Below, one piece after another: positions 58,449 through 64,000 of a stretch of 64,000 nt of DNA. Location of the stretch: NCBI GenBank assembly GCA_958296005.1, contig CATQHQ010000002.1:862501-926500 (forward strand). The letters are read 5' to 3'. This stretch comes from Longimicrobiales bacterium. GTDB lineage: Bacteria; Gemmatimonadota; Gemmatimonadetes; Longimicrobiales; Gaopeijiaceae. Under the pieces are notes generated by a model. The model was not told the DNA's origin and made no database searches. It was given only the letters and a program-made list of their open reading frames with translations. The number at the start of each line of letters is the position of its first letter. Position 1 is the first letter of the stretch. The position numbers and the translations under genes are program-made.

Positions 58449-59992
58449 ATCAGGCGGCTCTGGAGCGCCTCGAGGCTCTCCGGCGCGAATCCGTCCTGGG
58501 CGGCGGGGAGGCCCGTCTGCGCACCCAGCACCAGCGTGGCAAGCTGTCGGCTCGGGAGCGGCTGGACATCCTGCTGGACGACGAATCCTTCGTCGAGCTG
58601 GACCGCTTCGTAACGCACCGCTGCGAGGAGTTCGGCTTGGCCGACCAGAAAGTTCTGGGGGACGGCGTGGTCACCGGCTGGGGAACGATCCACGGCCGGC
58701 TGATCTACGTCTTCTCCCAGGACTTCACCGTCTTCGGCGGCTCCCTGAGCGAGGCCCACGCCGAAAAGATCGTCAAGGTGCAGGAGCTGGCCCTGAAGAA
58801 CGGGGCGCCGCTGGTGGGCCTCAACGATTCGGGCGGGGCGCGGATCCAAGAGGGCGTCGCGTCGCTGGGGGGCTACGCCGAGATATTCCTTCGCAACACG
58901 CTGGCGTCGGGGGTGGTCCCCCAGGTCAGCGTGGTGCTGGGTCCGTGCGCCGGGGGAGCCGTCTACTCGCCGGCGATCACCGACTTCGTGTACATGGTGC
59001 GCGGGACCAGCTTCATGTTCGTAACGGGGCCGGGCGTAGTGAAGACGGTCACCCACGAGGACGTGGACATGGAAGGGCTGGGAGGCGCGGACGTCCACGC
59101 AGAGACGTCGGGAGTCGCCCACTTCGCCCACGACACCGAGGCCGAGAGCCTTGCATCCGTCCGAGAACTCTTCCGCTACGTCCCCCAAAACAACACGGAG
59201 AAGCCGCCCTCCGGCGACGCGACGGACCCCCACGACCGCCGGGACGCCGCCCTCCTGAGCGTGGTTCCCGACAACGCCAACCGTCCCTACGACATGCTGG
59301 ACGTGATCCGGGCCGTGGTGGACGACGGCGTCTTCTACGAACTCCACGCCGGGTTCGCGCGCAACTTGGCGACCGGCTTCGCCCACTTGGGCGGCCACTC
59401 GGTAGGGGTCGTGGCCAACCAGCCAGCGGTGCTGGCGGGCGTGCTCGACATCGACGCCTCCGACAAAGGCGCCCGCTTCGTAAGGTTCTGCGACGCCTTC
59501 AACATCCCCCTGGTCGTCTTCGAGGACGTCCCCGGGTTCCTGCCTGGGGTGAGCCAGGAGCACGGCGGGATCATCCGCCACGGCGCCAAGCTTCTCTACG
59601 CGTTTTGCGAAGCGACGGTGCCGAAGGTGACGGTGATCACCCGCAAGGCGTACGGCGGCGCCTACGACGTGATGAACTCGAAGCACATCCGCGGCGACGT
59701 GAACTTGGCGTGGCCCTCGGCGGAGATCGCCGTAATGGGTCCCAAGGGCGCCGTCGAAGTCCTCTTCCGCAAGGAGATCGCCGCCTCCGACGACCCGGCG
59801 GCCGCCACCGAGGCCAAGATGGCCGAGTACCGGGAGAAGTTTGCCCATCCCTACGTTGCGGCGGCCCGAGGCTACCTGGACGACGTGATCGATCCCCGCG
59901 AAACGCGCCCTCGGCTGATCAACGCGCTGGACATGCTTTCGGCCAAGCGCGACTCCAACCCGACCAAGAAGCACGGGAACATTCCTCTGTAG
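58445..59992 (+). CDS. pccB: acyl-CoA (propionyl-CoA) carboxylase carboxyltransferase subunit
   Basis: A 515-residue carboxyltransferase that moves CO2 from carboxybiotin to an acyl-CoA. The two crotonase-like halves are clear: [18 protein letters not shown] and [13 protein letters not shown], then [31 protein letters not shown], and in the second half [54 protein letters not shown]. The sequence fits the propionyl-CoA type, supported by the downstream biotin carboxylase, biotin carrier and mutase. The GTG start overlaps the LpoA-like stop. A PDZ protein gene lies between it and the carboxylase subunit. Confidence 0.93.
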   Translation: MNQAALERLEALRRESVLGGGEARLRTQHQRGKLSARERLDILLDDESFVELDRFVTHRCEEFGLADQKVLGDGVVTGWGTIHGRLIYVFSQDFTVFGGSLSEAHAEKIVKVQELALKNGAPLVGLNDSGGARIQEGVASLGGYAEIFLRNTLASGVVPQVSVVLGPCAGGAVYSPAITDFVYMVRGTSFMFVTGPGVVKTVTHEDVDMEGLGGADVHAETSGVAHFAHDTEAESLASVRELFRYVPQNNTEKPPSGDATDPHDRRDAALLSVVPDNANRPYDMLDVIRAVVDDGVFYELHAGFARNLATGFAHLGGHSVGVVANQPAVLAGVLDIDASDKGARFVRFCDAFNIPLVVFEDVPGFLPGVSQEHGGIIRHGAKLLYAFCEATVPKVTVITRKAYGGAYDVMNSKHIRGDVNLAWPSAEIAVMGPKGAVEVLFRKEIAASDDPAAATEAKMAEYREKFAHPYVAAARGYLDDVIDPRETRPRLINALDMLSAKRDSNPTKKHGNIPL

Positions 59993-60119
59993 AGCGGTTG
60001 CCGCCCCCCGAGACAACCTTCGTCGCCCTTCCCGGCGTCGCATCTTCCGTACGGACGGCTGCCGGAGTTTCACCGGGGCCGGCCAAGTCGGAGGGAAGAC
60101 CGGAACGGGGGACGAGGAA

Positions 60120-61049
60120 ATGAAGGAATCGACGAAGTGGAGGCGGACAGGGGCGTTCAGGGCGTTGCTCGTCCTGTGCGGGATCGGCGTGGCGGGAGCC
60201 TCGGCGTGGCCGGCGGGAGCAGCGGCTCAGGACGAAGAGGATCGTCGGGCGCGGCGCGGCCGGGTGTTGAGCTGGAACCGTCCCATGCTGGGCGTCCAGC
60301 TGAACACGGCGCTGGATCGGGAGCTGGAGTCAGTCGGCGTGCAAGTGCACTCGGTCTGGTCCGGCAGCTCGGCCGCGAAAGCGGGGGTCGAGGACGGCGA
60401 CGTGATCGTCTCCTTCGACGGCCACGACTTGGCGGTTCCCTTGGACGACGCAATCGAGCGGGAGTTCGAAGACGACAGGTCCTTTCCAGGCCAGCGGCTG
60501 ATCGCGCTGCTGGAGGATGCCGCGGCAGGGGAGCCGGTGGAGCTGGTCGTGCGCCGCGACGGCGAGGACCACGCCCTCTTGGTGACGCCCAACACACCGC
60601 ACGAGTGGACCCTCAACACCTTGAGGTTTCGCTTCGGGCCGGACTACAGGGAGCGCCTTCACGACTTGGGCGACCGGGTCCGAGAGAGCCGGAACTGGCG
60701 CGTCCCTCCGGTGCAGAGGGAGCTGCGGGCTCGGGTTCAGGAGATGTCGGACCTCAACACCGTCTTCCGGATCGGACTCGGACGCGTTCACGGACTCGAC
60801 TTGGTGAAGCTCAACCCCGGGCTCGGCGCCTACTTCGGCACCGAGACGGGAGTCTTGGTGGCGGACGCGGACGAAGACTCGACCCTGGGACTGTCCGCCG
60901 GCGACGTGGTGGTCGGCATCGACGGCCGGGACGTGGAGGACGAGGAGGAGTTCCGTCGCATCCTCCATTCCTACGAAGAGGGTGACGAGATCGAGTTCCG
61001 CATCTGGCGGGACGGCGAGCAGACGACGGTCTCGGGGACCGTGGAGTAG
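60120..61049 (+). CDS. exported PDZ-domain protein
   Basis: A 309-residue protein with a signal peptide (ALLVLCGIGVAGASAWPAGAAAQ). Two PDZ-like domains are seen. The first, at about residues 55-150, has MLGVQLNTALDRELESVGV and SSAAKAGVEDGDVIVSFDG. The second is at about 235-305 (YFGTETGVLVADADEDS, AGDVVVGIDGRDVEDEEEF, EIEFRIWRDGEQTTV). No protease domain is present, so it probably binds peptide ends or other envelope proteins. The ATG follows GAGGAA closely. It sits between two propionyl-CoA carboxylase genes but has no evident metabolic role. Confidence 0.85.
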   Translation: MKESTKWRRTGAFRALLVLCGIGVAGASAWPAGAAAQDEEDRRARRGRVLSWNRPMLGVQLNTALDRELESVGVQVHSVWSGSSAAKAGVEDGDVIVSFDGHDLAVPLDDAIEREFEDDRSFPGQRLIALLEDAAAGEPVELVVRRDGEDHALLVTPNTPHEWTLNTLRFRFGPDYRERLHDLGDRVRESRNWRVPPVQRELRARVQEMSDLNTVFRIGLGRVHGLDLVKLNPGLGAYFGTETGVLVADADEDSTLGLSAGDVVVGIDGRDVEDEEEFRRILHSYEEGDEIEFRIWRDGEQTTVSGTVE

Positions 61050-61193
61050 CAAAGCCGGACGGGCCCTCGGCGGCGCCGCGCTCGACCGCGGCGAGGGCCG
61101 TGCTTGACCTGCGGCGGGGGCCGGCGACATTTGTTGCGGGGCCGCTCCAAGAGGAGTGGACGTCACGCGCACGCTGGAGCCAAGTCCCGGCCG

Positions 61194-62702
61194 TTGATCG
61201 AATCCGTGCTGGTGGCCAACCGAGGCGAGATCGCGGCGAGGGTGATCCGAGGCGCCCGGGAGCTGGGGATCCGCACGATCGCCGTGTTCTCCGAGGCCGA
61301 CCGGACGTCGCCCCACGTGCTTCACGCCGACGAAGCCTACGCCATCGGCCCGGCGCCGGCCTCCGAGAGCTACCTCGCCGTGGACAAGCTCCTGGACGTG
61401 GCTCGCCGGGCCGGTGCCGTCGCCGTCCATCCGGGGTACGGCTTCTTGTCGGAGCGGGGCGACTTCGCCGAGGCGGTGGAGCAAGCGGGAATGACGTTCG
61501 TGGGCCCGCCGGCCGCCGCGATCCGCGCGATGGGAGACAAGACGGAGGCCCGTCGGCGCATGAGGGCCGCGGGCGTGCCCGTCGTGCCCGGGACCGATTC
61601 GCCGTTGGCTTCGTCGCAAGAGGCGGAAGAAGCCGCGTGCGAGGCCGGGTTCCCCGTCGTCCTCAAGGCGTCGGCGGGCGGGGGCGGGAAGGGGATGCGG
61701 GTCGTCAGAACGGCGAACGAAGTCGGGGACGCCTTCGCGGCGGCGGCCCGCGAGGCGCAGGCTGCGTTCGGCGACGCCAGCATCTACGTCGAACGCTTTC
61801 TGGAGCGCCCTCGCCACATCGAAGTGCAGGTGTTCGCCGACCGACGGGGCAACGTGGTGCACCTCTTCGAGCGGGAGTGCTCGATCCAGCGTAGGCACCA
61901 AAAGCTGCTGGAAGAGGCTCCGTCGCCCCTCCTGGGCCCCGGGGAGCGCGAACGGATCGGCGAGGCCGCGGTACGGGCGGCGCGGGCGGTGGAGTACGTG
62001 GGGGCCGGAACCGTCGAGTTCCTCTACCACGGCGGCGAGTTCTTCTTTCTGGAGATGAACACCCGCCTCCAGGTCGAGCACCCGGTCACCGAGATGATCA
62101 CCGGCGCCGACTTGGTGGAGTGGCAGTTCCGCGTGGCGTCGGGAGAGCCCCTGCCTCTTCGACAGGAAGAGGTTCCACTTCACGGGCACGCGATCGAGTG
62201 CCGGATCACCAGCGAGTCGCCGTTCGAGGGGTTCCTGCCGGCCACGGGCGTGGTGCGCGAACTGACTCTCCCTGGGGGACCCGGCGTCCGCTGGGACGGA
62301 GGAATCGCCGTGGGTGCCGAGATCGGCCTCCACTACGACCCGTTGCTGGGCAAGCTGGTGGCCCATGGGCGGGATCGGGCCGCAGCCGTTCGCCGCATGA
62401 TCGGCGCCCTCGCGGAGCTCCGGATCGGGGGCGTGTCCACCAGCGCGCCACTGCTGGCCCGCGTTCTGGACGAGCCCGACTTCCTCGCCGGTCGCCTGTC
62501 CACCAGCTACCTGGACGACCATGCGGAGCTCTTCGAGGACGACCTGTCCGAGAGTCGGCGGGACGCTCTTCTGGTTGCCGCTGCGCTTCTGGAGCACCGG
62601 CGGCGGCGCGAGCGGCGCGTTCGTCGCATCACCCGGGAGGCGCGGCCGTTCGCGGCTTGGCGGCGCTCGCTCCTCTTCGGCACGGCGCCGGCGACTCCGT
62701 GA
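61194..62702 (+). CDS. pccA: biotin carboxylase subunit of acyl-CoA carboxylase
   Basis: About 502 residues from a TTG at 61194; the frame opens earlier but that sequence is not homologous. It carboxylates biotin using ATP and bicarbonate. Landmarks are [32 protein letters not shown], the ATP-grasp loop [61 protein letters not shown] and [12 protein letters not shown]-terminal tail of about 60 residues beyond the core is arginine-rich. The carrier domain is a separate gene that overlaps as GTGA, so the enzyme has split subunits. accC is the other possible name. Confidence 0.92.
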   Translation: MIESVLVANRGEIAARVIRGARELGIRTIAVFSEADRTSPHVLHADEAYAIGPAPASESYLAVDKLLDVARRAGAVAVHPGYGFLSERGDFAEAVEQAGMTFVGPPAAAIRAMGDKTEARRRMRAAGVPVVPGTDSPLASSQEAEEAACEAGFPVVLKASAGGGGKGMRVVRTANEVGDAFAAAAREAQAAFGDASIYVERFLERPRHIEVQVFADRRGNVVHLFERECSIQRRHQKLLEEAPSPLLGPGERERIGEAAVRAARAVEYVGAGTVEFLYHGGEFFFLEMNTRLQVEHPVTEMITGADLVEWQFRVASGEPLPLRQEEVPLHGHAIECRITSESPFEGFLPATGVVRELTLPGGPGVRWDGGIAVGAEIGLHYDPLLGKLVAHGRDRAAAVRRMIGALAELRIGGVSTSAPLLARVLDEPDFLAGRLSTSYLDDHAELFEDDLSESRRDALLVAAALLEHRRRRERRVRRITREARPFAAWRRSLLFGTAPATP

Positions 62703-63228
62703 CCGGCGGCGAGACCCGCTACGCGGTCGCTCTTTCCGGGAAGCAGCACGAGGTCGTGATCGGCCCCGGCGACGCCGTGACGGTGGACGGCCGCAGGTAC
62801 GAGGCTTCCCTGGCGTCGGCGGGCGCCGCCGCCGGCCACTCGCTGCTGATGAACGGCGCATCCCACGACCTGCTGGCCCGCCACGCCGGCCCCGGCGCTT
62901 GGGAGATCGAGGCGGACGGCCGCGCCTTCGCCGTCGAGGTGCTGGACGAGCGAGCGGCTGCGGTGCGGCGGCTCTCCGGGGCGGCCAAGGGTCCTCGCTC
63001 CGTCCCGTCCCTCAAGGCGCCGATGCCGGGGCTGGTGGTCCGCATAACGGTGGCTCCGGGCGAGACCGTGGCGGCAGGCGACCGGGTGGCGATCATCGAG
63101 GCGATGAAGATGGAGAACGAGCTGCGGGCGGCGGCCGACGCCTGCGTGGCCAAGGTGCTGGTGTCGCCGGGACAGGCGGTCGAGAAGGACCAAGTGCTCG
63201 TCGAGTTCGCGAACCAGGCAGCAGCCCC

Positions 63229-63232
<4 letters not shown>
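62699..63232 (+). CDS. biotin carrier subunit of acyl-CoA carboxylase
   Basis: A 177-residue protein. The C-terminal 75 residues are a biotinyl domain ([31 protein letters not shown]), with the biotinylated lysine at about residue 137. The N-terminal 90 residues are beta-rich ([20 protein letters not shown]) and resemble the linking domain that holds the carrier to the carboxylase in propionyl-CoA carboxylases. It overlaps the biotin carboxylase as GTGA and the mutase as ATGA, so the three are translated together. Confidence 0.92.

Positions 63233-64000
<768 letters not shown>

Overview
The window is very GC-rich, gene-dense bacterial DNA with strongly GC-biased third codon positions and frequent GTG and TTG starts. 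It contains a TonB-dependent receptor, Omp85-type barrels and many lipoprotein signal peptides, so the organism has an outer membrane. The mix of exported TolB-propeller amidohydrolases, S9, S10 and M19 peptidases, carboxypeptidase-regulatory-like proteins and Ig-domain metalloproteases resembles Gemmatimonadota. That assignment is inference, because no rRNA or other taxonomic marker is present. I see no insertion sequence, phage, integrase or CRISPR array.

Layout. 1-575: a decayed or doubtful small reading frame. 576-3056 (+): threonine synthase, a coupled small membrane protein and a phosphodiester-glycosidase lipoprotein whose start lies in a 38-bp direct repeat. 3078-7236 (-): a TonB receptor and a carboxypeptidase-regulatory-like protein. 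7287-9529 (+): an M24 aminopeptidase and a coupled MTHFR-like protein. 9477-15252 (-): MetH followed by a homocysteine methyltransferase-MTHFR fusion. 15552-21050: a PH-like protein, a glycosyltransferase, DAHP synthase, rpiA-rpe and a zinc-ribbon membrane protein. 21244-22281 (+): a solute-binding lipoprotein.

22316-31711 (-): five abutting or overlapping genes for exported proteins, namely a propeller amidohydrolase, two Ig/metalloprotease paralogues (one lacking its zinc histidines), an M19 dipeptidase and a DUF3500 protein. 31809-34937 (+): DUF2784, an S10 carboxypeptidase and a DMT permease. 35035-35118: tRNA-Leu(UAA). 35138-40075 (-): a three-repeat exported protein, an Omp85-like barrel and an exported FAH-family protein. 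40288-45606: a lipoprotein, ApaG, a D-aminoacylase/beta-lactamase fusion and an MscS channel. 45623-50691 (-): an S9 peptidase, a CopC-CopD fusion with a terminator on its stop codon, and a Tat-exported class V aminotransferase. 50886-56898 (+): rnz, tyrA, an aroA-cmk fusion and rpsA. 56907-64000 (+): an LpoA-like lipoprotein and a propionyl-CoA carboxylase/methylmalonyl-CoA mutase cluster.

Together the genes suggest a heterotroph that degrades peptides outside the cytoplasm and imports the products. Propionyl-CoA would be routed through methylmalonyl-CoA mutase, which needs B12, as MetH does. Eleven junctions share the 4-base stop/start overlap GTGA, ATGA or TTGA, so translational coupling looks routine in this genome. 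The least explained parts are the five-gene exported operon with its pseudo-metalloprotease, and the three-repeat protein coupled to an outer-membrane barrel.
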